A stretch of 64,000 nucleotides of DNA from NCBI GenBank assembly GCA_022496185.1, contig WTXG01000089.1, forward strand, positions 81,203 through 145,202, given 5' to 3'. Position 1 is the stretch's first letter; each line of letters begins with the position of its first letter. A program made the translations under genes and the position numbers. The notes beneath the pieces are model-generated. The model was not told where the DNA came from, made no database searches, and saw only the letters and a program-made list of their open reading frames with translations. The DNA comes from Multifurca ochricompacta. Taxonomy: Eukaryota > Basidiomycota > Agaricomycetes > Russulales > Russulaceae. This document shows, piece by piece, positions 10,934 through 21,699 of this stretch.

Positions 10934-12639
10934 ATGTTGTCCCGGCTCCTAACCTTGTCGCCAGAGCTCTTGGTTCAAATCATCTCCTATCTTTCCTTCA
11001 AAGATATAACCTCGTGCGAGGTATCTTGCCGCCATCTCAACGGTGTGGTCAAGAACTCCGCTCTCCTTCGGTATCTCAAAAAAGTTGGCAGGACTGGCGT
11101 GTACGACCCGCTGAACGCAGGTTTCACCCTCCCGGAGCGCCTCGAGAGATTGCGCCTCTGGCAGAAGGGCTGGGAGGACCTCGATATCCCGAGACATCCG
11201 CGCGCATCACGTTCGACCTGGACATCTGGTCCCCACTCATCGGGTCATTGCATGACGGGCACCTAGTCGTGACGGACGCCGATCCCGTTGTTTACGCCTA
11301 TTCGGACCTCTCTCTCTTCCAAACCCTCTACCTATTCGTTCTATTGAACTGGGCAATTTGACTCTTGTCAGGGAAGGCTTGCTGCATGCGTTTGCATTTG
11401 CCGATGAGTACGACCTTGTGGCGATAGTGTCCACGTGCGTTTATCTACTGGCAGCACTGCTAGTTGCTTTAATGTGCATGACTCATATATTGTCCGCAGA
11501 GGCAAACTAGCGGATCCTGAGGACCTCCCATGTGACCTCCGACACCAACCTTCAGCCATTATCCTCAATGTCCGCATACTCACTCTCTCAGAATCAACAG
11601 CGCATCCTCTTGCGAAGAGCCCACAAATCGAAATTCCCCTCAAATCAAGATTCATTCTGGGGTGCACCCTGGACGCAAAGGTAGCTGTAAACTGCCTGGT
11701 TATTCTCACTTGCCATGGATGGAGTTATGAGTTCGACGAAATCCATCTCGTCTACTGGAGAGAAGGTATTTTTCACTGCGTAGGCGTGATCTTTTACCCC
11801 GGGAGATATATCTCAACATATTCTAGTTGCGCCGCAGCCCACCCAATACGTATTTCCCTCAAGTCACATTCCTTTCCGAAGAGATTTTGATCCTGGTACA
11901 GAGACAAGGAAATGCTCTGGAATTGTGCCAAATCACCTGGGAAGACCCTCCGGTATTGAACACGCTCTGTGTGCTCGTCTTGCCGGCTCTGCAACGGGGA
12001 ATATCGTGCGTCATGGTCGAATGTCAGGGGGACCAAATAGTGGCTCCGCAGGACATTCTTGCGCGGTCCCGCCGCCTCCCCTTCGTGAGCGATCCAAATG
12101 CAACAGTATTATGCTTCACCCTCGGATTTCGACAAGTTTTTGGTGGCTATGATTACCTCCGATCTGTCTCCTTTTGGGTGCGGCGCTCCTCGCTACGCGA
12201 GTACGCCGTGCGCGGAGGCAATCAGAATTATCCCTGGGATTCATGGGGCCCTTCTACGACACGCTGGACTGACTGGGAGCACGGGCTGGCGCCCTGTAGG
12301 CCGGGCGGCTCACGTAGCGCCCTCTTCCCTTTGCTAATAGAAGTAGGGACCGGAAATCCGATCGTCATACGCGACTTCCACCCGGAGCGCGTACGCCGCG
12401 CCCTTTCTCGAAGCAAAGGCCCCTCGTGGAGCGATGGGCGACTGAAGGTGGTAACGGAGTCGAGCATGATCGAGAAGGGAGATGAATTTTTGGACGATAT
12501 CATCTCCTCGCTTCCTTATTGCGAGGCGACCAGCGAAAAACGGTACGGGTACCACGAGGTACTCATCGATGATGAGCGGATTGTGGGTATCACGGTGTGT
12601 GCTTGCCTTGCATACATGGGAGGCGTTCACTCACCATAA
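10934..12639 (+). pseudogene. F-box protein with frame breaks
   Basis: F-box proteins bring substrates to SCF ubiquitin ligases through Skp1. The N-terminus has the expected F-box, LSPELLVQIISYLSFKDI at about residues 7-24 followed by CRHLNGVVKNS, then a long region of the type seen in mushroom F-box proteins with a beta-propeller-like body. The coding path changes frame near 11195 (before ITFDLDIWSPLIGSL) and near 11316 (before PLPIRSIELGNL); both shifts equal one missing base, and the second falls in a CT run. An intron at 11435-11499 is clear, and another at about 11766-11826 is likely though its joint does not hold frame. The last exon runs open from 11827 to TAA 12639 and includes EILILVQRQGNALELCQITWE. 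The long intact last exon argues for a recently active gene. Either it is a young pseudogene or the sequence lacks bases. Confidence 0.6.
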
Positions 12640-14815
12640 GTATCTCCGATTCAGCGTGGCGACGATGAAGGGACATTAGACGTTCATTTAATGATATGAT
12701 AAACTATTCGGCCGGTTCTCCTCGCTATTCAGGACACCTGTCTGAACAACCTAGAACTGACCGACAGCACGGGTATATACCTTCCGGCTTGATGGAGCCG
12801 ATGCCGAATCCGGCCCGGAACAACACACATTTATACACGTACACGTTATTCGGTTTTGAGATTTACTTGGGACATGGGTTCTCGCAGTCTTGGTTCATTT
12901 TACAGATGTCGCATGTCCAACCTTTCGCATCACGAGGTAGGTGTGTTAAACGGTTTAACACCCGAACCGTACCTCGTGCTAAGTGGCTCTTCTAGCAGCC
13001 AGAAATCTGGGCCCTATCAAGAACGAACCTTCTGACCAAATGCCTAGAAACCTTGAAGGGATCACTTGGATGGATCGTTTCTGGGTGATGCATTGGCAAG
13101 TTTTCTGTGTTACGCACTATAAGAAGGCAGGAGGGGCATTCTTTGAGCTGGTTACGAAAGGCAGGACAATCCATACCTTGCTTAAGAGTCGGTAGCTTCG
13201 CCTATTTAGTGCTGTATCCGTATTTCCACTATCACAGGGAATGACGAAGACTTGAAGCTCGTCAAAGGGCTTCAATCAAGCAAACAAGAAATTGGAATCA
13301 TTGAACGCGGATTCCGTAAAGCGGTATATGGTATATCTGTAGTAGTGTTGGCCGTGAACAAACTTCGCCCAACGTTAATAATCCTGAACCTCAGCGAATC
13401 CCTCGAAAAAGGAGGACATTGCCTTCTGCGCCCTGTTGAATGCCGGAGAAGATAGTGACAAATACGACACGATATTTTCAACCCCAGCCCGTGCAGCGCT
13501 CCCGACCGTAGACCGCGCAAGGGTAATGCAAATCTCGCTTAATTATGTGACCTGTGCGTTTATCGTTTTCAAACACTCTGTTAACGCGACACGGGGCGTC
13601 AAAATTTGAGGATTTGAAAATACAATAAAGAGAGCTGATTGAAAAATGTTATATTAATACCTAAAAGACGAAGAATATCGATCCTCTAACGTGCCGCATC
13701 CTAGTACACTTTATCGTACTCTTCAAAAGCTCAAAGGTTTGGCTAAATCAGAGGGTCACCTCTCGTTCTCTCTGTCAATCCCCACGAAGAGAGAGATGAC
13801 TACGGAAGGTAGTAGATAAAGGGCAATCTCAACTAATTTCAAACGAATTTGCGAGGTCGCGATACCACGAAATATGGACAGGAGTAGAGAAGGTGGGTGA
13901 TTTCGGGGATGCAAAATGGTGTCTTTGTGTTGTGGTCCTTATGCAGTCGTCTCATAGGTCATGGTGTTTGTATTGTAAAAATAAAGAGAAAAATATGATA
14001 ATTGATGATGGCGATGACGATTTATGGTGTTCCCACAACGTTCAGGCTGACCTGACCCTTCTTTGAACTTACGTCATGTCTCACGGCTCCCCTTCCCCCT
14101 CTCTCTTCACTTCCTGTCCTACCATCGCTTTAATTAATCAACCACCCAATGGACCAACACCTGGACTATATTTGCCAGAACCTTAATCCTTGTTCAATAG
14201 CAGAATATTGTGTGTCAAGATTTGATCCGAATTGTGGCAGGAGAGTGCTGGTCGGTTTGATATGCCTGGGTATCCGTATATATGCGCGTTGGTATCACCA
14301 CACCACACCATCCCACCCCGCCCCGCCGTTCCCCATACTGTGTATGAAAGAAGGTTTAGCATTTCATCCCAGTGCGGGTATCGTCCGTATTCTTCATGGT
14401 TGCAAGGCTTTCGTTCTTAGTAAAGGGGTTTATTCCCTCCCTTCTCGATTGTAATCGATTGTCTATGTCCATCTCTGTTTACCTCGTCTTTTTGACTTCT
14501 GCCTAGATAGTCCCCCACCCCTTCATTCGCGTTCGCATTAGGGGCTGCGTAAACGTGTTGCCGACCTTAATTTCGACCTTCGTGATTAGACAAACTGATC
14601 GCAGCACAAATAGCAAAGGCAGCCACCGTTACTGTGACTACACCTACTGAAAAGGAGACGGATGCTACTCCAGAGGCAGACCCAGAGGTTGAGAGGGACA
14701 CTAGTTCAAAGCAGAAGCAAAGAGAGAAGACCATCCATGGTACCACACTGCAAACACACATATCGCAGTAGGGCCGGCGAATGAGTATAAATCCTAACAT
14801 CCTAACGTTGAGCCC
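12640..14815. other. No confident gene; short coding-like frames at 12983-13600
   Basis: Open frames at 12983-13195 (containing WMDRFWVMHWQVF) and 13252-13455, continuing in a second frame with AFCALLNAGEDSDKYD, have coding-like composition but no recognised domain and no clear splice chain. They may be the remnant of one unknown gene. The rest to 14815 shows nothing. Confidence 0.35.
12931..12978. repeat. Near-perfect inverted repeat (hairpin)
   Basis: The left arm starts CACGAGGTA and ends GTGTTAAAC. The right arm starts GGTTTAACAC and ends TACCTCGTG. The arms are complementary over about 20 bases with a few extra bases on the right arm and almost no loop. It could form a cruciform or an RNA hairpin. 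Confidence 0.75.
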
Positions 14816-15457
14816 CTAGATCTTCGCGATGTCATCCCGGGCGCTTCGACGTGACTTTCCTCGGCCCTGTTGCTCCCTGCACTCCTATTTTGATGACCCC
14901 GGAAACAGTTCGATCATCACAGAGAATGGTTTTAAAATCTCCTCCCCGGTCCTCAGGCAGCACTCTAGCCTTACCTTGAACTCCTTGTGAGCTCGTCTGG
15001 CCTCTGTGCGCTTGACTTTGGCCATGTCTAGCATCACCTTGACACATCTGGTCGACGTGTTCTTCTTGTACCGCCTGAGCGAGTCGGAGAGCGCAAAGAA
15101 ATCTCCGCAGTGGTCGCAGAAATGGATCTGTAGGTGATGTGCCTACATGGTATCACAATGCCGCTTGAAGTCCTCCCATGTACCGAACCCAGCGCGTGGG
15201 CACAGCTGGCACTTCAGCTCTCTGATGGTTTGGCGGTCCCAATCAGCTTACCGTAACATTTGTTCTGCTTGGGGTCCTAGCTCCAGGTTGTGACCGGCCC
15301 TGTTTGTGGGTCTTGATGCCTCCAAGACTCCGGGGACAGTCGTCCTGCCCTTGCCCCTCTTCTGGGGGCGTGACTCATTTCATTCTGCCTCGGGCGTCTT
15401 TGTCGTCGGTGTTGTCAACCCCATGCTGGCGTTTACCGAGGACCGTCTCTTCGACAT
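14816..15457 (-). pseudogene. C2H2-type zinc-finger protein closed by nonsense codons
   Basis: From the ATG at 15457 (MSKRRSSVNAS) one single frame of 214 codons runs to a stop at 14816-14818 with no shift and no need for introns. It carries a zinc-finger-like unit, CQLCPRAGFGTWEDFKRHC, and a second unit, CDHCGDFFALSDSLRRYKKN, in which the second His is replaced by Tyr. A conserved tail follows (KRTEARRAHKEF, LRTGEEILKPFS, FPGSSK), which I recognise from a family of mushroom zinc-finger proteins. Four stops interrupt it: TGA at 15380-15382, TAA at 15248-15250, TAG at 15143-15145 and TAG at 14885-14887. The first three and the His-to-Tyr change are each explained by a C-to-T transition (CGA, CAA, CAG, CAC). 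This differs from the single-base loss seen in other broken genes here. Confidence 0.7.
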
Positions 15458-15459
15458 GG

Positions 15460-17330
15460 GCTCGCCAAGCTGGGTAGAACCCCATGCTGTCAGTCACCTG
15501 TGTGCCAGGTGTCAGCAAAGGCGAACTCACCATGCAGGTGAGCAAAAGGCAAAGAAAAAGATACTTATGAGGAATTTTTCAAAAGGCTAGCACCGTCGAA
15601 CGAAGTTGCACCATGTCCGGATGCGACTTGCTCATTCGCACTCACCTCGTATGTCGTCGCGTCCACGACGTTGGTAGGAGAGTGGCCATAGCGAATCGCT
15701 ATGCAGGGATGCAACCAAGCTCGTGTCCACTAGTGCTGTTTATCCTAGATGAATATGAAAGATTGTGAGCGAAGGTAAAAGCTGAGACATACGGGGCGTT
15801 GGCATGAGCAAGAAGCCAAGTGTGCGTCGCGCAAGAGAGTAATTAAGTAGACGTTCGTGGACGGGCGACTGAATGGTTATACACTCGCCGGGTTTTAGTA
15901 GCTTAACTCACGGACGAGAGGGTCGATGTTGCCGTGACTGAGGTGCATCCATTGGGGCTCATTATGGCCATTGGGTCCCAAATAATGTTCTATGATGCAG
16001 AGGCATGAATTACTCATAGTTCGAAGAAAACTGCGCTCATTGCCAGTCCGCGGAGGCCAGAAAGTCTTCAATAGTGTAGGAGATATCTGGTGGAGAGAAA
16101 TGCGGAGGACGCTCTTTTTGAAACACTGTCTGTTGCTCCTCGTGTTCTTTATGTGTACACGATTCACGCCAAAGACTCTAAAAACCTCGAATCCAGGGGA
16201 ACGTGCAAATGTGACTCGCTGTACAGTATCTAAATGTAATGTGCATGTGCATCGACATGCATCTCCGTGAAAGAGAGAAAAAGACCAAGGTGGAGAATAC
16301 CCTCTAAGGTTCCTAGCCTTAAGCCGTGCCGAGATAAGATAAGGATATTTTATATAAAATAACTCAGATTAGGTGTGCACTTCGATCGGTAAGGATTTGA
16401 TCTCGCTCGCGACTGTTAAAAATCAAAATCGAGTTCTAAAAGCGAGAGAGAGGGCAATAAGAACGTGGCATGCATGGCTTTGCGTATCAGCGCTAGCACT
16501 GACACTGCGCATCTTCACGGCCAAAGCTGTTGCTAAGTACTCACTGACGGAAATGTAATTCGAGGAATTTGAGAGCTGAAAGGACCGCACGAGTTGGGGA
16601 AAGTCTCGCGTGTGTCTGCTAGTGTTGGAGTGGGATGAGAGGTTGGAGAAAAGAAATGGGTGCGAAACACTTTAAGTGTCAGGGTATCGTAGCTAGGCAA
16701 GTGGGTGATAGGAGCCTCCGAGTGAGAAACGCCAAGCGCTCCGTACACTCCTCAATCCAAAAGGCCGACAGCAGGAGTTGTGGTACTGTTCCCCGTAAAC
16801 GCAATCTGGGGCCTCCACGAAATAATTCATCTGGAGGGAGAAAATCCAGCCTCATCAACTTGTTTTGCTAACCTCAAGATAGTTTAGCACCGCTAGACGC
16901 CCTTTGTGTTATCCCCGTTAATTGTAATCGTCATTGACAGCTGGATTAAACATACATGGAGAGGTATTCTCCGAGAGAAAGGCCCAGTCCAAGGTATTGA
17001 CTATCGTTGTATATAATCATGCAATAGGCTAAGAGGCAAAGGCGCTATGTTCGCTCTCTACTGCCGACCAGAAGATCGTATCTTAGAAATGTCCCGTGGG
17101 CCGAGTTTTTCTTTCCAGCTGGTAACCTATTTTTATAGAAAGGTTAATACCACAATGGAATTGATGAGAGCAAGAGCAAGAGGAATACTGATTTCTAGAG
17201 TGTCGTGGCCTCATCAATTTACCTTCTTCCACGCTGCTGTGCATGGCCCCCCACACGTTACTCGGCTGGAGTTTTGCGTTGTGTTGACTTACGACGACGG
17301 CCATAACTCAACGTAGCTCACATTTCATAC
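15460..17330. other. No recognised gene
   Basis: Frames of up to 95 codons occur (for example 15992-16270 on plus and 15895-16167 on minus) but share no motif with known families. The part after 17000 is presumably the promoter and leader of the Vps68-like gene. Confidence 0.45.
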
Positions 17331-17339
17331 GAACGAACA

Positions 17340-18172
17340 ATGTCACTTCCACGCTCAGATTATGACCCTCGTCGTGTCTGTTTGAACCCATTCCCATTCC
17401 TTGAGAATATTAACCTCGGAAAGCACCGTCGTGCACTTGGCGTTTACCTCGCCGGTGGACTTGTAAGACCTTTCCTTTCCCCTCCTTTCCTTTCCTTTCC
17501 TTTCCTTTCCTTTCCTTTCCTTTCCTTTCCTTTCCTTTCCTTTCCTTTCCTTTCCTTTCCTTCCTTCCTTCCTCACTCATTACCCACCCCACTCACGCTA
17601 TTTTCCTCTCAACCTACCCGCTCTTAGTTCTCACTCGGCATCTGGGCTTTCTTGGACGCAACCATCCTCTCCGCGCACGCACATCCACCTTACAACGAAC
17701 CAGATTACCCTGTACCCGTCCACGTCACTTTCGCAGACTGGGTACCCGGTATATGCTCCCTCCTCGGCATCCTCGTCATCAACCTGATCGACAAGGATCG
17801 GGTGCGCGGAGACGAGGGCTTCGGTGACTCACGCGCCGTTTGGCGTGCTCGCCTCTTCCTTTTCGTTGGGTTTGCTCTCATGGCAGGTGGCTTGGCTGGC
17901 AGTGCGGTACGCCCATCATGTCTATCCCTCACCTATCCCCCATCCTCCTCTATCTCCCCATCATATAAAGCCGAAAGGGAAGGTGTTTACTTGTTTGGCT
18001 GGATATACAGGCCCTTTTGGTGCTCAAGTATGTCCTCCCAGGGTACCCAGATCAATACCAATATTACGGTTTCGCCAACGTCGCCGAGAACGTATTCTTG
18101 ATGCTTTCCGCCGTTGTACTTTGGATCGCACAAAGCGGTAGTGGCGAATATGAGTACAATCTTTCGATTTAG
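17340..18172 (+). CDS. UPF0220 family membrane protein, Vps68/TMEM50-like
   Basis: Three exons (17340-17462, 17628-17906, 18011-18172) join in frame to give 187 residues. The family consists of small four-span membrane proteins; yeast Vps68 acts in endosome-to-vacuole sorting and its animal relative is TMEM50. Supporting features are the N-terminal PFPFLENINLGKHRRALGVY, hydrophobic segments LGIWAFLDATIL, WVPGICSLLGILVINLI and LFLFVGFALMAGGLAGSA, the loop LPGYPDQYQYYGFANV, and the last span NVFLMLSAVVLWIAQS. Length is normal and the ATG opens directly on the conserved N-terminus. Intron 1 (17463-17627) is unusually long because of a TTTCC repeat. The stop lies 211 bases from the end of the convergent arginyl-tRNA synthetase gene. 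It is one of the cleanest genes in the window. Confidence 0.88.
17486..17572 (+). repeat. TTTCC pentanucleotide microsatellite in intron 1
   Basis: Fifteen perfect TTTCC units (17486-17560) are followed by three TTCC units. The tract lies inside the first intron of the Vps68-like gene between the GTAAGA donor and the CTCTTAG acceptor, forming a long polypyrimidine run. Confidence 0.95.
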
Positions 18173-18383
18173 AGATCTAAGTTTTTCTTGTGAGAACAAG
18201 TGTATTGTAAATCTTCGCTTCGGGTCTCCTGTATGCGTCTGTCTCTAAATACTTATATCTCTCTTTTATTTTATTTTTTTTAAAACTCCATCGAGAGCAC
18301 CAACCCGTGCTGGATATGTAGAGATACAAGAGCGAGTGAGACAAAACATTTCAAGCCCCTCCAAAAAAAAAAAGAAAACAAAA

Positions 18384-20549
18384 TCACATGCGTTCTAGCG
18401 GCCGAATGCTCAACAACCGCATCGCGGCCCCGAGCACATCCCGCGCGCACAAATACAACCACATCCGAGCCCGCGCACGCTCAACGTCCGCCTCTCCTTT
18501 AACCACCACCGTCTCCCACGCGCTCGAGATCGCGTGCGCGAGCCGGAAAGCGAATGTGACGACCCCGCTCGGTTCGTGCGTGCGCAACGCGGTCCTGACG
18601 ACATCTGGATACGTCCCGAGGAGGAAGACGATCTCCCGCGCCGCGGGGTGCTCCGCCAGCGTCTCGGCCGCGATCTGTTCTGGCGCGGGTAGCGGTAACA
18701 GTTCCGGGTTTTTGCGCGTGAGGGAAGTCAGCCGGACGTGCGCGTATTGTAAATACGGTCCCGTATCTCCTTCGAAGGATGTCATGCGGTCCCAATTGAA
18801 GGTGTAGTTATTTATCCTGATTTTATTTTATTTTTTTTCAAATGACGCGCGTGCAGAGGCGTCCATTCGTTCGTAAGAAAAAAAAAAGAAAGGAAGTGCT
18901 TTCCGGAGGGATAGAGGTTACTCACCGCTTAGCGGCCATGTCCTGAATCTTGATTGCTGCCAAGCCAACTTCGAGGCTCGTCTGCTCCGGATCTTCCACT
19001 GCGGCATACTTTTCTTCGTTTTTTTTCATCTGCTCATGCATCACACTCGCAGCCTCTCGAATGATTTGCTCGAGGAAGACGACAGTACCCTTACGGGTGC
19101 TCATGCCGAGCACGAGCCCATAGTTAACGTGTTCTATAGTCGACGCCCAAGGGAATTCCATCAAGTGCAGCACCTTGATGAACTGCGCCGTATGCAGGTC
19201 TTGCTGTGACGAGATAACATAAATCATCTTGTCGAACTTGTGCTGCTCGTAGCGCTCAACCGCTCCGCCGATATCACGCGTCAGGTATATGGACGTTCCA
19301 TCTGATGCGTTTCCCGGGAGAAATGCGCGTTAGATCGCATGGGGGTGAGGTATCAGGAGGATAGACGTACCCTTTTTACGCAGTACAGCCTTTCCGAGCT
19401 TCCACTTTTCCAGGTCAACGAGTTTTGCGCCTTCCACATCACTTATCAAACCCATCTCCTCTAGTCGCTGTAATGCATAGTCCTGCCACTTCTTCCCAAC
19501 CTTGCTCTCACCGGTGTAAACATCAAAGTGCACATTCAGCCGGTCGTACTCCTCCGCGTACTTCTTCACGGACAACTCGCGCCACACTCGCCAGTTCTTG
19601 AGCGCGTCCTCATCGCCATCTTCCATACGCTTGAACCACGCGGCCGCTTCAGCTTTGACGTTGGGGTCGGACTCGGCATCCTTATTAATGTTCACGTAAA
19701 CATCGAAGAGATGCTTAATCGCATCCTTTTGTAGCTCTTCTTCCGAGCCGTACTTTTCGAAACCAACAGCGATCAATCCAAACTGTGAGAAATCGGCGGG
19801 CGGCGGGGGTCGCATCGAATTGGATGAGCAAAGATACGATAACGCGGAGAGATGAAAATGTACAGATTAAAGCTGTGGACCTACCTGCGTGCCCCAATCG
19901 CCCAAATAATTCATAGAAACAACTTGCCATCCACACGCCTTGTAAAGATTGGCCAAAAACGTGCCGATGATGGTTGATCGGAGATGACCGACGTGGAAAC
20001 TCTTCGCGATGTTCGGTGACGAGTACTCAACGATAACTTTCTTGCCCGCGCCGGAGGTGTTCGTGCCGTACTCGGGTTGACCAGATGAGGTGTTGTTGGT
20101 AAGGTCATGCACCTGGGTGAGCACGGTGCGCAAGAGGGAAGGTGTCTTCAACATGAAATGCAAAAACGCCTTGTCATGGGTGACGGACTCTACGTAATCG
20201 TCCGCTTCGAACTGCGTACGTTTGTTGCCAGGGAAGCAAGAGCCGAAGAAAAAGGAAGAGTGTAAGCAATGGGGTGGAATAGGGTTAACAAGTTCTGTGA
20301 ATGGTGCACCTGATCGATGACCGTCTTGGCAAGTACGTCGACCTTGCCTGGCAGACGGAAGCGCGGAAGGGCGATTGTAAAGTCGACACCCTTTTTGCCA
20401 TAGTCGACACCCTGATAGACCTGCTCAACTGTGAGAAGGGGTAAAGCATCTGCTACACGCTTTGCGATGGCGATTTTGAAAGAGTCGAGAACGGCGCGGG
20501 AGGGGTCCGCTCCAGGGACCTCCGGTAATGCTGGGAGATTGAGGGGCAT
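18384..20549 (-). CDS. Arginyl-tRNA synthetase
   Basis: This class I enzyme attaches arginine to tRNA-Arg. Five exons (20549-20310, 20211-19885, 19782-19371, 19301-18926, 18816-18384) join in phase to 595 residues, normal for fungal enzymes. The catalytic HIGH motif appears as HVGH (about residues 153-156) after SSPNIAKSF, with YLGDWGTQ at the end of exon 2. [12 protein letters not shown] follows exon 4's start, MSTRKG at about 393-398 stands at the KMSKS position, and the C-terminal anticodon-binding domain ends SIRPLERM. The ATG at 20549 ([12 protein letters not shown]) starts the usual cytosolic form. Upstream the frame stays open for 30 codons to a TTG at 20639 (stop just beyond), encoding an Arg/Ser-rich stretch without Asp or Glu that resembles a mitochondrial presequence. 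No frame break occurs in about 1.8 kb of coding sequence, unlike many neighbours. Confidence 0.93.
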
Positions 20550-20944
20550 TGCCCTGGGAATCCCTAAGCTGAAAGAACGATAATTTTGTTTGATAAAAGA
20601 AAAGGATATTGTGCTGCGATGCAGCGAAAGGTATCGCAATGAAAGTAAAGGAATAATTTTTGTTGTGTAAAGTACTTTGTACTATATGTGTGAGGTGAGT
20701 GAGTGCGGGCGATGACTCGTAGCCTAGCCCTAACCTTAACCTTAATCTAGTTGTGGCAAAACGTATGTAGATTTAACGCCGCCTCATACCGCCAACCAAT
20801 GAAGTCAACTTATTATGAAACTGCAAACAAGTCATCATCACAACAAAACCCCCGCTCGTCTTTTTTCATACCAATAACCTGTAATGTATCCCAATGGAGT
20901 GGCCTGCCTAATCCATCACGACGCTCAAATACTAGGCAAATTGG

Positions 20945-21677
20945 TTGGCAAACCTTCTCCACATCATCCTTCTCTACAAGCGGTATCAATCACAGGTCAC
21001 CACTACGCCACTCGATGACTTTCAAATGCTATATGTTGGTCTTCATGACCTTGTTCCACCTCTAGTAGTTGCGCGCCGCGGGATGAGAGTTGCTCGAGGT
21101 CGAGCTGATCCCCACCACGCAACGGCGCGGGAGTCGGCTACCGTTTCGTGGACCAGTACACCAACTTACACCTCTGGTCCCTCGATTCCCTCCTCGGCTT
21201 CCGTCGCGTGGTCTACCTCACACGCGACACTCTCGTTCGGCACAATCTTGACGGGCTCTTCCGAACTCCCTTTCTCCCTTTGGCGCGTTCCGGACGTTTA
21301 CGGTGAACTCGGGTTTCAAGTCGCACTTTGATGCCCCGCCGTGCTCGTCCTTCACCCAGACGACTCCACATTCGAGATCACCCTCTTCCGCAATCAATGA
21401 CACGTGTTTCTCTGCCAAGGATGGCGGAGCACGCGTTCCTCAACGTGTATTTTGGCGCGGACGCCGTGCACCTGCCGTACATGTATAACGCGAACATTGT
21501 CGTTCGCGAGCGGAGCCCCACGCGTTGTGGGATGCGTTGCGCGACAAGATGCGCATCCTGCATTATACGGCTCCTAAAATCTATTCTCCAAGGATGGAAA
21601 AGGCATTGTTGAAGGTGCGACGCCTCGAACGCGCGAATGAAAAAGGCGCGACGCGATCGCCATGGTGTGCATGTTGA
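20945..21677 (+). pseudogene. Family 8 glycosyltransferase (glycogenin/galactinol synthase-like) remnant
   Basis: GT8 enzymes transfer sugars from nucleotide sugars and use a DxD metal site. The remnant reads LLHIILLYKRYQSQ, then ARRGMRV, then YRFVDQYTNLHLWSLDSL and VVYLTRDTLVRHNLDGLF, FSLWRVPDVYGE, AVLVLHPDDSTFE, AEHAFLNVYFGADAVHLPYMYNAN and LWDALRDKMRILHYT, in the order of the family. The usual YLDADTL is YLTRDTL here, so the DxD site is lost. The blocks lie in different frames with shifts near 21265, 21320, 21338, 21400 and 21520, in both directions and without intron borders. No ATG is visible at the start. Upstream frames from 20751 may hold the lost N-terminus. It is a genuine pseudogene rather than a simple one-base error case. 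Confidence 0.65.
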
Positions 21678-21699
21678 GGCTATTGGCTGTTGGAATAGA

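Noticed and set aside
17355..17576. Lys/Gly/Glu repeat protein on the minus strand
   Set aside because: It is the translation of the TTTCC microsatellite in an intron of the opposite strand.
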